A stretch of 64,000 bases of DNA from positions 248,001-312,000 of the forward strand of contig PUFA01000105.1 of assembly GCA_003508835.1 (NCBI GenBank), written 5' to 3'. The notes beneath the pieces were generated by a model that saw only the letters and a program-made list of their open reading frames with translations, was not told the origin of the DNA and ran no database searches. Below, piece after piece: positions 36,850 to 51,054 of the stretch; positions within the stretch are counted from its first letter, which is position 1, and each line of letters begins with the position of its first letter. Source of the DNA: Eonycteris spelaea. Taxonomy: Eukaryota; Chordata; Mammalia; Chiroptera; Pteropodidae. The translations under genes were made by a program, and so were the position numbers.

Positions 36850-38728
36850 TCAATCACAGATTCTAAATTAATCATTCCCTGTTTGTCTACCCCTAGGTAC
36901 AGCTAAACCCATTTTAAGGCTGCTTAAAAAGATTCTTTTATTAAGTCGCCTGAACTTTTCTATCTGAAAGTTTTCCAGGATTGTGAATTTTATATGTAAT
37001 GCAAATGGATTAGTACTGTCATTATTATTAGATACCGGAATTCTTCTTAGAGAAAAAAAAATGCCATAGTTTGGAAAAATACATGAAAGCATGAGATAAG
37101 GCAACAAAAATGGTGACAAAATGCCCTGCTTGAAATGAGGAGAGGATCCTCTCTGTTCCCTAGAGGGAAGATCCAGAGGGGAGGAAAGAGAAAGAAAGGA
37201 AGAATTAGCAAATGAAATGAGACTGAAGTCCACATTGGATGAAGCAACCAGTAGACATTTCACAATTTGACATAAGGGATTTCTGGTGTTTAATTTGAAA
37301 ATCTTCGTGTTTCTGTGATATAATACCCATTTTTGTCCCTCACCACTTCAATTCATTTTCAGTGAGGTCTACCACAGTTATGAATGCTTTGTGCAAAAGC
37401 TTTGTTTTGCCTTAAGAATTCAAGAAAGAACTTGAGTTTCACTTCTGCTGTGAAGAACAGAGATAGCACCTGTGGCAATTGAGAATGAAATGAACCCACT
37501 AGGAATTAGCAACCACCTTGCTGGATTTTGACAGGGCATGAATGGGGTTTGAACTAAGCTTATTTGGTTCTCAAGGGGCCAAGAGACCCCAGCTAAGCTA
37601 GCATCTGCATTACACCTATGACAGAAAGGACTCCTTTATAATTCTCAAATTTCTCCAACAGGGTTTTTTTTTTCCTTTTAATTCTACAATAGACATATGA
37701 AGCAAATCCTTTCTTTGGATTGTGCAAATTTAACTCAACCTACATTGGGCTGGATGTTGTGACAAATTGCTGGGGATCTGCTTATATGACATCTTATATG
37801 CAATCTTAACTTTTACATTTAAATTTATGCAAACATGGTAACAGAAGGGCCTGACAGCTTCAAAAATGGAAGAGAAATCATGGAGCACAGACTGACAGAG
37901 CTGGAAGAAACCTCAGAGATTACAGATGAGGAAGCTAAGATTTAGGGATGTGAATAGTTTTTCTAATGTCACTCAACCTCTGAGCACTAGAGGCATTAGA
38001 TCAATTAAAAGGCAAATCTTATTTTCTTTGATAGGGGGAGTTTCTGCCATTGGCCACCTCCCCTACATACTCAAAGATCTAACTTGCTCATGGAAGAGCT
38101 TGGCCAGCTCAAGAATGTTTATGACTTTAGATTCTTTCTTTCTTTTATAAAAGAATACTGGAGGGGAGAAAAAAGATCTACAGTGGTCATAAAATACTGA
38201 ACTTCATCTTTTTCAGAAGTTTCCCCTCTAGTCCAAATTTCAGAGGACTTTAGCGGACGAGGCACTGGCAAAGAACAAGGTGGTCAGGTAGACTTTTTCC
38301 CACTTAATGGCTTCTCCCAGGACTGGGGATAGTTGATAGGCAATTGAAAACCAATCAATATATGTTCCATTTTTGTTTTCTGTAAAAATAGTCGGCTTAT
38401 CTGAAACAGCCTTTTTCCAAGAGCTAATAGCCATAAATTTCTGCAGCCGGACATGTTTAGAAATGCCTCTTAGCTATTTTTTGTTGATTTATTTTGTCTG
38501 TATTTGTGTAATCCAGCTTTGGGCATGGAAGCAAGCAGCCCTGGTCACTAGTCCTCTATCTCTGATGATTTAAACTCAAGGGACATAGTCCCTCTCCTGT
38601 GGGAAAGACCCCATGTAGAGTCCCATGGAGTTACAGCTCAGTCCAGGAGGAATTGCTACGTCTTAGAGAGCCATCTTTAACTCTTTTTGTAGAAGTTTAG
38701 CGTGCATTTCCCCCTGCCTGTTTTGAAA
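36850..38728. other. Intergenic, nothing named except an old relic
   Basis: It holds the relic at 37875-37985. The rest is AT-rich and unassigned. Confidence 0.5.
37875..37985. mobile_element. Ancient interspersed-repeat relic, unclassified
   Basis: ACAGAGCTGGAAGAAACCTCAGAGATTACAGATGAGGAAGC resembles a frequent old mammalian repeat (MIR/CR1-tail-like). A similar word set occurs at 54355-54425. Confidence 0.4.
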
Positions 38729-38745
38729 TCTATCTATCTACCTAC

Positions 38746-38786
<41 letters not shown>

Positions 38787-38842
38787 ATCTATCTATCATC
38801 TATCCATCCATCCATCCATCTATCCATCCATCCATCCATCAC
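38729..38842. repeat. Compound (TCTA)n/(TCCA)n microsatellite
   Basis: Tetranucleotides TCTA with a few CCTA give way to TCATCTA and then TCCA units. The structure is compound and likely polymorphic. Confidence 0.95.
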
Positions 38843-39059
38843 TCCAATTTCAAATATGGTGAATATATGTTATAGAGTATTAACTCACTAGCATATCAAA
38901 AAAAAAAAAAATCCCCACCAAAATGAAAATGTGAATACTATTTGCTATGTAGTTTCATGGAAAAGCATATGAAATATGTTAAGTGACCTTTGCATATATT
39001 TTATTATAGTATGCAGAAAGTTTAGACATTTTTTGTAAAGGAGGAAGTGAGCTGACAAT

Positions 39060-39255
39060 TCTTAATGACTTAATATATGCTGGATTTATCCCAATTAATC
39101 CTTGAACAACCCTGTAAATGAGGCATTGTTACCACCATAACATAAGATATGAGTCTTAACAAGGTCAAATAATTTGCCTAAGGTTAAACAGCTAATAAAA
39201 AGGTACAACTAGAGTTACAGGTCAGTATTAAAGCTAAGATCCATGCTATTTTTGT
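39060..39255 (-). mobile_element. MIR SINE, reversed, degenerate
   Basis: The order AATCCTTGAACAACCCTGTAAATGAGG, TTTGCCTAAGGTTAAACAGCTAATAAAAAGG follows the reversed MIR core (carry-over of CCTAAGGTCACACAGCTAG). Confidence 0.65.
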
Positions 39256-40149
39256 TATGCCGTGATTCATTTATATAAATCAAAGCAATTATTGATTTAG
39301 GGAAAGGGCTTAGAGTTATGACATTTGGGGTTAAAAATCAGAATCGAAATAAATATGGAGATATATTTTCCCCTCCACAGTCACTGGCTTACTAATTTCT
39401 GAGTTAGAGGGAAGGAAACGTGAAAGGTATGATAGAGAGAACTCACCACCCCTCTGTCCTTTTGCTTCTAGAGCAATGTTGTCACCTCTCCCTGGACATC
39501 CATTTCCCAGCCAACGAGATACACATCTGAGGTCTAAAGTCAAAAGGCTTCCATGAAAAGAATGCAATAGTTTAAGCTCAGAACTAAGGCAGAGAACTAA
39601 AGCAATCAGTATAGGTAGGGCTAAACTTAGAGGAAATTTAGAAATAGAAATTTGTTTTTTTCTTGCCAAGCCTCCAGCATTCTTTCTTGAGCGTTCCCTT
39701 CTTTTTTATGGTGATCTTTTTTTACGGTGACTACGTTGAAATTAATAAACATTCATATTTGGTGATAAATGATTCATCAAGTTTAATTCATTGCTTTTAT
39801 GGGGCTATTCATATTTTAGCTGGAGATGGATTCCTCAGGTTCAGGAATGAATGTCTAAGGGTGGAATTTCAGATATCAATCAGCAGGTGTCAGTTAATCC
39901 ATTGATCTCCATGAAATCACAATTGTTTGTTCCCCTGGCGAATCAGGGATGGGACTCGGAGAGCTGATTTGATTCGGTTCACTATCATAAGGATGAATTT
40001 CTCCATTCCATAGAAGAGCGGCTGAAGCTCAGAGGAGCTGGGAAGATCTGCTCTCATCTCCCAGTTAGTGGGTAGCGGAGGCTAGAACCCAATGCTTCTC
40101 TCTGGACTCGTGGAACCAGAATGCTGGTGAGGATCTTAGAGTTGCACCA
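39256..40149. other. Intergenic, nothing recognised
   Basis: Unique-looking AT-rich sequence. The 112-codon minus frame at 39331-39669 has no domain. Confidence 0.5.
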
Positions 40150-40540
40150 TGCATGTGCATCCTCTTCGTGACCTCACTAAACACTCGTCACCTCCCCAGT
40201 GGCAGAGAACTCACATCTATCCAGTGATTTTTTGGACACTTCTGATCTGGGCTCTGGGTCCCCTTGGTGATTCCACCTAGGACAACGCAGAGAAAATCTA
40301 ATTCTTCTCTGTTCTTCTCTGACCCTTCTGGCCCTTTTCCAGGTTAAACATTCTTAGTTTCTAAAACTCTTCTTCATGCGACTGTTTCAAACCCCTGGAT
40401 CATCCCAATTATATTTTTCTGAACTTGCTACAGTTTACCTCAAAGTATGGTACTCAGAACCAAACCTAGTATTGCAGGCGAGGTCTGGACTCATGCATTG
40501 TTCATTCATTCATTCATTCACTCACTCACTCAGCAAACAT
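40150..40540. mobile_element. Possible ancient CR1/L3-type LINE fragment
   Basis: The text CCCTTTTCCAGGTTAAACATTCTTAG, CCTGGATCATCCCAATTATATTTTTCTGAACTTGCTACAG, AGTATGGTACTCAGAACCAAACCTAGTATTGCAGGCGAGGTCTGG recalls CR1/L3-like relics. It ends in TTCA/CTCA tetranucleotides (40502-40533). Family and strand are uncertain. Confidence 0.4.
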
Positions 40541-42479
40541 ATTTGATCAGTGTCAAACTTCGTGCAGGTCAGTGCAGAGCAGCAGGGAGTGATGCTCGCT
40601 AGCTCCATTGCTCGGGACACAGTACCCTCTTGGTTGCTGCCAAGATCAAGTTAGTTCTGGTTTTTAGGGGCTGTGGTCGGTCAACTAGCTCTCTTAAGTC
40701 CTTATGCATGGCCTCCAGTTGTGTGTGCATTGTTCTCCACCAAGCCATTTTCTGAGTAGAAAGCTGGTCCAATTTGTGTGAAAACCCACTTTGCTACTCT
40801 GGGGAGCGTGTCTGTATAAGCTTTTATAGAACCTATTTGGATTGTAATGAAAATGCTTTTCCTCAGATCCTGGTCCAGGTTTGTTCCTTCCCGAGGCCAA
40901 AGTTGACATGCCCTCAGTCTGTGTCTGTAATAAAATCTAATCTCTAGGACATAGAGCCATCTCTCCACTCAGGGTCAATCACGAGCCAGCCAGAGGGATG
41001 GTGAGCTCACACATGCATGAAGACACTTCCACAGGCTGTGGAAAACTACCCGTCCGGTTCCTTCCCCGTGACTTCTCCGTCTTTGTTGTCCCTCCTCCCT
41101 CGCCTTGGCTCTTCACACGCAGCTGAACTGACTCAGAGGGGAAAAAAGGCAACAGCCCAGTGACAGGGTATACGATTTCAGTCAAGGTCATTTGTAGAGT
41201 CAGGATTCCGGAAATCGCAGGCTGCAGAATGTCGATGTCTGCACCAGCGGGGTCTTCATGTGTCTTTCCTCACCCACGTCATCACCCCTCACACCCTTCC
41301 ATCTTCTTTCTCTAGTCGAAGAGTTCTTCCGATGGCATTTCTTAACACGAGGGACATATTTATGCACTTGGGCTCGCCTACCCGTTAATGAGATAAGGAG
41401 CATTTCAAATCCAGAGAAATCGTTTGCATGAGTCGCACCGAGGACCCCGGGACGCTTGTCCCAAGCTTCCCTCGTCCACTCACTCCGCCAATCTGTCCGT
41501 TTCACAAAGGGAACTGAGGAAAGCAAAATCTGCAGCTTCTGCGTCTCTCTTCTCTAACCCAATTCAGAAGTCTCTCACACTGATACCTCCATCACGTCCG
41601 TTTTTGTCACAGAAAGAAGATGTGGGCCTTCTAATCTGAGCACTGCCAAAGCACATCCTCAAGCACCTGTGCCCATGGCAACCCTTGGTACCCACTCCAC
41701 ACTTCACTTTGCAAGGCACAGATCCCGCACGTACTAGCCTTGGATGAGTCAAATCTTCCTTGACAGGAAAAGAATCACCAAGGATCTAAGTATAAACACG
41801 CTCTCAGTGCGGAGTGAGGGAGAGATTCCAAACTTTTCCACAAGAGAATGACATCTCCTCCCCACCCCCAGTTTCATGCTGTGTGTATTCCTTGTTTTCT
41901 TCTTCATAAAAGAACACAGCAGAAAAAAGAAAACAAAAAAGAAAGAAAGAAAGAAAGAAAATAAAGAAATAAACGGAGCTAACTCATTTCCATCATTTTT
42001 GTTTTCAGATGTTGTTTAGGTCAAGTTTATTATTATTATTATTTTTTTGGCTTTAAGGTGGAGTTTTGTTTGTCTGTCTGTCTGTTTGTTTTTAACTTTA
42101 CTTTCTTCCTCCTTTGAAAAAATCGTTACTGTAAAATATATGTAACGTTGACCTGGAGTTTTGATGCCAACTACGCATTCATTGGATGCAAATTTTAGTC
42201 AAAAGCTGTGTTGTCGCAAGGCGTATTCCTTCCCTCACCCCGTGAGCCTCCCCTCTACCTTATCCATCTCTGCACACAGTTTAAAAAAAAAAAAAAACAT
42301 GTAACATTGCTGATTTGGCAGAAGGCTGGGTAAATGTTATGTCAGTGCTGAGACACTGCCTAATCCTGAGAGATGAGTTGTCAGGGAAGCGTGACGCTAA
42401 TTGACAGAGGTTACATGACACCCACTGTTCCCAGCTGTGCACAAATAGGCTCTGTACTTCCAGGACAGGTGAAAACCCA
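40541..42479. other. Intergenic, nothing recognised
   Basis: Moderate GC, with the GAAA repeat and A-tracts near 41930 and 42282-42297. No gene seen. Confidence 0.5.
41930..41975. repeat. (GAAA)n short microsatellite
   Basis: Five or so GAAA units in an A-rich context, possibly the tail of an unrecognised retroposon. Confidence 0.8.
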
Positions 42480-42630
42480 ACCGGAGTCAAGGACGGATGA
42501 TCACTGGAATTGTTGCGGTGATCCCTGTCTCAGTGTAGACGAATGTTGGAGCAGCATGGTGTACACCTGAAACTAATACAGTGTTATATGTTGATTACAT
42601 CTTAGTGAAAACAAAGAAACCAACGAAAAA
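42480..42630 (+). mobile_element. L1 LINE 3'-end fragment
   Basis: It contains the recognisable 3'-terminal motif GTGTACACCTGAAACTAATA (42559-42578), followed by GTTATATGTTGATTACATCTTAGTG and A-rich sequence. Only the terminal 150 bp or so are present, a typical 5'-truncated insertion. Confidence 0.75.
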
Positions 42631-45600
42631 CTAAAGACAAAGAAAAAAAGAGTCGAGGGTGGATTCTCCTTTTCTGTCTTCTTCCACGGACGGTCAGAGT
42701 GTGTTGTCAGTCTGCATAGGCCTGGGGGGGGATGGGTCGTCGATGCTTCTGGATTATCAGGTTCGCCGAACACCCAGGCAGTTGGGGCCCTTTTAGCTTT
42801 GGGTGAGGAATTACCTGGAAGGAGATGGGTTTTTCCGGATTACAGAGGGCCATTTGAGGATGTCAGAAATTCCAAGAGGAGGAGGCTTGAGAAAAAAGTA
42901 AGAAAAACCAAACATCTGTTCTCTGTAAGAAGAATGAGCAAGCCAAAAAAAAAAAAAAAAATCCACCCTCCCAGCCCTCCCTTCCTGGCTCCTCCAGGTA
43001 GCTCTCTTGTCCTGGCACCTGTGAGGCTGAGTAGACAAACCAGTTGGAAAGAGGCTAAGCAAGTGGTTTGTAACCCTGGACATTAGTATTTAAAAAGAGC
43101 TGACGCGGACGCCCGAGCCCCATCTTCAGAGATTTTAGCGTGATGGGTGTTCAGTAGGGCTGGGCCTTCGTGTGTTATAGTGAAGACTCCCAGGATATTC
43201 TAACGTGCAGCCAATGCTGACAAGCACGGGCCCGACGGCCGCCCTGCAGATGCCACAGAGACTGTGTGGACGGCTGGGATTGGAGGGAATCGAGTAAGGG
43301 GAATCGGCATGTATTCCCCTGCATCACCATAGCATCCAGGCTTTAAACAATATAATATAAAAATCTGTGAGCACCCTGCAGTCATTCCCGGGAGAAAACG
43401 GGCCTTTCCTCGGCGTGACATCCCGTCACTGCCCCCATGAGAGCCATGCCCTTCGCTGGATTAGCTGAAAACAGGTGGAGACTGCCCAGTTAGAAGAGGC
43501 CACACGGGGGGATCTAGCCGAAGAAGCTATCTCGATCTCTCCTAAACACCAGGTCAGGCCCAGAACAGGCTCAGGAGGTGAGTCAGGGCCACATCTGGAG
43601 CCTTCGCAGAGGTGAGAGGAGGGTAGCGTGTGGAAATGGAGATTCTTCTCCTTTCCCTGGTGGCTGCTGATGGGTGGTCTGTCTGGAAAGTCTGTGAAGG
43701 CCATGTCTATGGCTAAACTAGGAGCTCTTCGTGTCCCAGGACTATTATTGCTCCTGCCCCCTTTCTCGGCAGTAAATAACTCTTGGCTTTAAAAAAAAAA
43801 AAAAAAAAACAAAAAAAAAACAGGCCCCGGCGACAGGGCTGGGGGAGGAGCAGAGCCTGGATGTCTGAGGACAGAATTCGGGACTTGGAGCCGACCGTGA
43901 CCCTCCTAACTCAGATTTCCTCACGGCAGGCTGGTGGTGACTGTGGCCACGTGAGAGTGACCGAAGGAAGGATCATATGTCTGAGAGTGGATTCAGGGAT
44001 GCTCCACGGAGCCCCCAGGGCAGGGGAGGCACGCTCCACGGCCGTGGGAAGTACTGATGCTGCGGACCCACAGCCTGACCCAGGCAGGAGCCGCGTTGCC
44101 CCAGGATGCTCTCACCTCCAGGAGGTGGCTGAGGCCGGGATTCGGGTGTCCACAGCCTTTCCTCAATCTGGCTTCGGAGCTTCCTCAAGTCCTGGGCGAG
44201 GCCCCTGTCACACCTGCGTGGTGGCTCGGCTTCTTCCCCTCAGTCCTGCCGCCCTCACTTCCTCCTGAGCCTCACCTCCCTCCGGAGGGGAGGGGAGTGC
44301 GCTCTCCCTCAAACCTGCACCACAGGGCACCCACGCTAAGTAACTTTCTGGTCCCTGTCGCTGTTCCCTCCAAAGCCAGCTTTAAGACGGGAAGTCTTAG
44401 CATCACCCGAGAACAAGGACTTGGCTTTAGTTAGAGGGAACACGGTTTTCGTCAGGTGTAACTTTCGGACATTAGTTTCCCCCTTCTGGCATCGTCGGCC
44501 TTCCTGAGGAGGCTCGGGGAGGATCCATGCCAGTGAAAAAGCCACGGTGACCCTAGAAATTTGCACCTGAAGTAACCTGAGAGACAGGTTGCAAAAGGAT
44601 TCCTAAGGCCACAAACGTGGCATGCTCAGGAGAGCCAAGAGCCGCTGGGAGAAGAGAATGGGAGATTAGCAGAGGCACTGAAGAAGGCACATTGGAAGGG
44701 GACAAAGAGGAGGCGGAGAACTTTCTTTAGAGATGAGAGATTTTTGTTTAGTTTCCTGGATTAGTTACTTTTAATGGTTAAAAAAAAAATCCACATCGTT
44801 AATTTACTGCCAGGGCTTTTGTAATTTGAGAGCTGAGGGCCTCGCAGGGGAGAGGAGGATGGCTCAGATTTGTGCAAAGAGTTAAATCCCATGATATGAA
44901 CATGCTACGGGAGGCCCCACCTGTGTGTACAATGTACTTAAAGAGTTAGAGCAAACTTTGAAATTATGATATGTTTTACCTCGCGTAAGTACCTTACTCT
45001 TTAAGCTTCTATTTCCTGGAAGGAGGGGGCAAGAAAACCATCAATTCTCTCAGGTAATCAGGTGCATGGGACACTCTGCTCGTGGTGTTTAATGAAGGTT
45101 TAAGTGCAGGCGGATAAAGGATGTGTTATTTATATATATCTTATGTTAAACCTACTTTCAATACTCGTGGTTTCGATGCAAAGGTGTTCCTTGCAAGAGG
45201 TCTCTCTGCCCTGAATGACGGTGACAGTGACAGTTTCAGGGAAATGCAGGGGCCAGGGGGCCAGGGGAGCACTTGTAATGCGAGGGCTAGTGGGAGAGGA
45301 GAGTGGGATTTTTGAAAGAAGTATTGTGTGGGCTACGTGTTCCTTTCAGGGTCTCCAAGAAATGGAAGTCAAAACCCGACATTCTCTACTTCAACAAGAG
45401 GAATTCTCGGGCTGGAGCAGGTCCTTATTAAACTAAAGACAGAAATCTCTTTCCCCTCCACCCAATTCACCTGGGACAGAGACCAGTGTACTTACAAAAG
45501 AGTGACCATCATCTGCTACTGGCCACACTCCTGCTTTTGATTATTATTTTTTTTCTTCATAGATTTGTCAGGCGGGTTGAGGGTGGGAGACCATGGTCAC

Positions 45601-45664
45601 CAGAAATACCTGTGCTCAACAGCATATGGTCATCAGGAAACAGAAAATATGACTCACAGATATG
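42631..45664. other. Intergenic region downstream of NKX3-1
   Basis: Relatively GC-rich up to about 44500, with A-tracts at 42944-42961 and 43791-43820. The 161-codon frame at 43783-44268 starts in the A-tract (poly-Lys) and shows no domain. In other mammals the NKX3-1 3' flank has hormone-responsive elements; I could not identify one by eye. Confidence 0.45.
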
Positions 45665-48191
45665 TCCAATAAAGGCACGGTCCTTTATTTGAAAACCACT
45701 CGCGTTGCAAAAAAGTACATAGAAAAATAAAGTTGGGTTGGGGTGCTTGATTAAATTTCAAGTTACAGGCCTTTTTTGCTGTAGATCGGAGCAGAGTTTG
45801 TTATACACGTGGAGAACCCACCCTAGTTTGTTAAATAGGATAGAAGAAGCCGTTCGGGGCACCTTCCAGTTCGCCACACTCGTTCTTCAAATGTTGTTTT
45901 ACCAGGTGAGATATGGCTGAGTGACGAGTTCCAATGGGGGGGGGGGGACGAGCAAGATGAAGTCACGAACCAAATAATTTTCAACAAAGGCTTTTTTTTG
46001 TTTTTTTTCTTTTTGCAACACAATATATGTCACAGTCAAACGGTTACTACAAACGGGCAGAATCGCAGGTTCAGAGAATTAAATTCAGACGGCGGGTACC
46101 AAGCAGAGCATGAGCACTTCACGGCTCTCCTACGAGACTTGTGAGAAAAAGGAAGCAGCTTAGGCCCCACGGCCTTCTGTGCTCCCTCGTACTGACAGCA
46201 GCCTGTGGCATTTTACAGTATTTCGGCTTGGAGCCTGAATGATAGAAACTGGGGTGCAATGGGCCAACTTTCTATCAACTCTGGGAGCTTTGCCACCAGC
46301 AGTAAATTGGTCCTCTGAATAGGAGGCAATTGAAAGGTTTCTTACTAAACGGAATTAAGTGGTGGGATCAAGAGATTTCCAGGTCTCAGGGTACCTCATG
46401 AGTAACTGGCTTTTTGTTTTGTTTTGTGTTCATTCCGATGTCTCCCTCTCCCAGGTCACCTGAGATAATGGGATGAAAACGGAAGGGTGGCCATATTTCT
46501 CTCTTGCCCTCGTCTCGTTCTCTCCAAAGTCACGACGTGACTCATTCTGGCGACCCATTTTTTTTTTTTTATAGGCATGAAACGCCGTTGCCGAAGCATT
46601 TGGACAGGTGTTTTTTTTTTCTTTTCTTTTCTTAAAGTGATGGAAGCCACCGTAATGCAGCTCTGAAAACTGTTTCTCTCTCCTTAGCCTCTCCCTGCAA
46701 AGCGTTCTCAGCCCTGTCCGCCTGATGGAGTCACTGGGCTCACTGAGGACCACGCCGCCTTTCTTTTCCACGCCTCACCCACGAGCCCACAAGTCACGTT
46801 AGAACCTCAGCAGCCCCAAGCCCGCATTTCGCACGGTTCTTCCTTGTGTGTGAAGGCCACACCGCTTACCTCCTCTGCCTGCAGAGATCCCAAAGGGTTG
46901 CCAGACTTTGAACTGTAACAACAGCCACCAGAAAGTCCTACAAAAGTAGCCGTGACCTTCTAGAACTGCGCGTCTTTAAATAGGGTTGGGAATTAATGCT
47001 GTATATTTTTAAAGGAAAGAAATAAGAATTGTTAGATACCAAAAAAATGCATGTCTTTTAGCCAATTCAGAATCACCCCCCCCCTTTTTTTTTTTTTAAC
47101 CAGGAAAGATCAAGTTTGGGAGAAAAAAAAAAAAAGAAAAAACCAGATCTCAGGCTAAATAAGGAAGGCATATGTTAGGTACAGCCAGCCAGACTGAAAG
47201 TCTGAACTGAAAAGAAACCGTTCAGTGAGTGATTGCTGTGGAAAAAGGAACGAAAAAGGACAAGAGGGAAGGAAGGCGTTTCGAGTAAAGAAGTATGTGA
47301 GCGGTCATGACGTGCTCTGTGTGAAGTGTGGCCTGAAAACTCCGGGAACCTTCTCATTCTACATTGCTCGGGCCCAGGGCAAAAAGGACCAGAAGAGGCT
47401 TTTTCTTCTTCTTCTTCTTTTTTTTCTTTTTTTTTTTGCCTTTTGCTAATAAAATTACAGTGCTCCCTGCAGCGGTGGGAGATTTCTCCTTTGGCCAGTG
47501 TCTTGGACGCATGGGGATTCTTCTGGCCTGAGCCACTTCTTACAGTCTGTTTACACAGCTTGTCTTAAACCCACAGTGGCTGCTTCTTTTCCTACTTGGG
47601 CCACCCTGTAACTACGCAAATCGCATACTCTTTAAAAAGAAATAACAGGATACTTATAGTTCCATCTCCGCCGACCCAGCTCCCTAGCCCAAGCCAAGGT
47701 GCCCGGAGCACATGGGTTTCTTGGTGACCTCCTCTAGGTCCCTCTCTCTTACAGGGACAGGGAGAGAAAATTCGGTCATATTCCAAGGCCACAGAAGATG
47801 GTGAACTTCAGTCTAATTCACGCGCATCTCGGTTGTCCTTTCTCCCTCAGGGCTGCTCTTTCAGTCAGTGCTCCGCTACGCCAGCGGATGGAGTTGCAGG
47901 AACAGGATCCCCCGAAGCGATGTGGTAGCCATCCCCACTCCGGGCAAGCCTCGAAAAGCACAAACGACCTACGTTACGTGTCGGGGACGCTATTTGGATA
48001 TTAACATCGGCACGGGCCCAGATCTTTCATGGCCCCAGTGAAGAATCTGGGTGTTCCAGGCAAACCTTTCACAGTTTTGATTGCATGCCTCTTGCACCTC
48101 AGGCTCCCTGACCTTGGGCCCTTTTGCTTTCCAGAGAGACGGCCTGGGGGAGACAGTTTCCGGTCACACATAGTTGTCTTCTGAGCTGCTG
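45665..48191 (-). other. NKX3-1: NKX3-1 3' untranslated region (about 2.5 kb)
   Basis: The sequence runs from the TAA stop to the first good polyadenylation signal on the minus strand, with no other convincing AATAAA earlier. Its length agrees with the long 3'UTR of the human transcript (about 3.3 kb mRNA in total). It contains several homopurine or A-rich stretches in the sense direction (complements of the T-runs near 46559-46571, 46610-46620, 47083-47098 and 47401-47438) and AU-rich patches near 46975-47045. Short open frames on either strand here do not resemble proteins. The exact cleavage site is inferred. Confidence 0.75.
45684..45689 (-). terminator. NKX3-1: AATAAA polyadenylation signal of NKX3-1
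   Basis: The plus strand reads TTTATT, so the minus strand has the canonical AATAAA, followed by AGGACCGTGCC and then a second TTTATTGG patch. Cleavage is expected 10-25 nt downstream, near 45665. The resulting transcript length (about 3.3 kb) matches the human mRNA. Confidence 0.75.
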
Positions 48192-49910
<1,719 letters not shown>

Positions 49911-50110
49911 CCTGGTGATTCCGCTCCGGCGCCCGCGCTCAGGACCCGGGCGGCTGCGCCAGAGGCTGCCGCCCCACTTTCACTTTCCCGAGCCTGCCAG
50001 CGCTTTTACCCCTGGGGGCGCGCGGACGCGCCGCCTTCCCATTGGCTGTGGGGACCCGGGCCGCACCGCCAATTGGCCGCGCGGTGCTCCAGGTGAGGGG
50101 GGGGGGTCAG
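49911..50110 (-). promoter_or_regulatory. NKX3-1: NKX3-1 proximal promoter and short 5'UTR
   Basis: Upstream of the ATG the minus strand has a TATA-like GGTAAAAG (complement of 50003-50010), a CCAAT box (complement of ATTGG at 50041-50045) and a palindromic CCAATTGG at 50069-50076. The spacing would place transcription start near 49975, giving a 5'UTR of about 65 nt. The block is GC-rich with many CpGs. The elements are seen directly; the start site is inferred. Confidence 0.55.
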
Positions 50111-51054
50111 AAAAGGGGAGTACTTCGCACCGCCTGGGTTCCCTCATCCCTAGAGGACTCTTTCCAAATTCCTTTCCTCCCTGCCTCGCCTCCCTCCGTC
50201 GCTGGCCCAGGCTGGGAGCGACAAACAAAGCGGATCTTCTTTGCCCCAACCCGCAGTGGAAAATTTAGATGCTTCAGAGGAATAATGATGCAGAAGAGAA
50301 ACACCCCATTTAGCTCTTCTAGGTGGTTAAAGCGCCTTTACTCACAAGGTGGGGGCAATTACCGGCACCCCAGTTTACAGGAGAGAATTCTGGGTGCTCC
50401 GTGACGAGGAGAGCTTGGTAGCAAAGCTGGATCTACTAAAGTTTAAAGTTCTCATAGAGGCATGACAGCTAAGTGTAGCACCTGACCCGGGCTGGATTCT
50501 GTACTGGATGTTGTTGGGGCGGGGGGGGAGGCGCGGGGGTCACTGATAAAACTGGAATAGGAAAGATGGATTAAAGTATTCAATCAATGTTAAATTTACT
50601 AACGTTGATAACAGGATTATGATTATATAAAAAAATATTCTTAGGAAGTAAACACTGCAGTGTGTGCAGGGGCAAAGACCCGCGACGTGTGTAACTTACC
50701 CTGAAATGGTTCAGAAACAATGGCGTGGATTGATGGATCCCATACGACAAAGTGAATGGGTTAAAAAATATAATAATTGGTGAATCTGGTATGCGGGTGT
50801 TCTTTTGAACTGTTTTACTTATGCAACTTTTCTGTACATCCTGATCTATTTGATTGCAAACTTTCCAAAAAGGATAGTTATGTCGCGTGCGTGGGGAGGC
50901 GAGGGAGGGAGGAACTTCTCGAGGATGAAGCAGCCACCCAAGAGAAAGAACTGTGCTGTGCAATGGGAAGGTCTTTGGCAAAGATGGTTTTCTTCTCTTG
51001 TTTTTTTTCTTGTCAAGAACATTTTCAGCATTTTCTTTTGAAATAGGTGTAGGC
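50111..51054. other. NKX3-1 upstream flank, nothing recognised
   Basis: Between the promoter and the first L1. It includes G-runs at 50098-50106 and 50518-50529. The 188-codon minus frame at 50580-51146 runs into the L1 and shows no domain. Confidence 0.45.

Noticed and set aside
38729..38842. CRISPR-like array of short repeats
   Set aside because: The units are 4-bp TCTA/TCCA microsatellite with no spacers, in a mammalian genome.
43783..44268. 161-codon plus-strand frame starting with poly-Lys
   Set aside because: The start codon sits beside an A-tract, and the remaining sequence has no domain.
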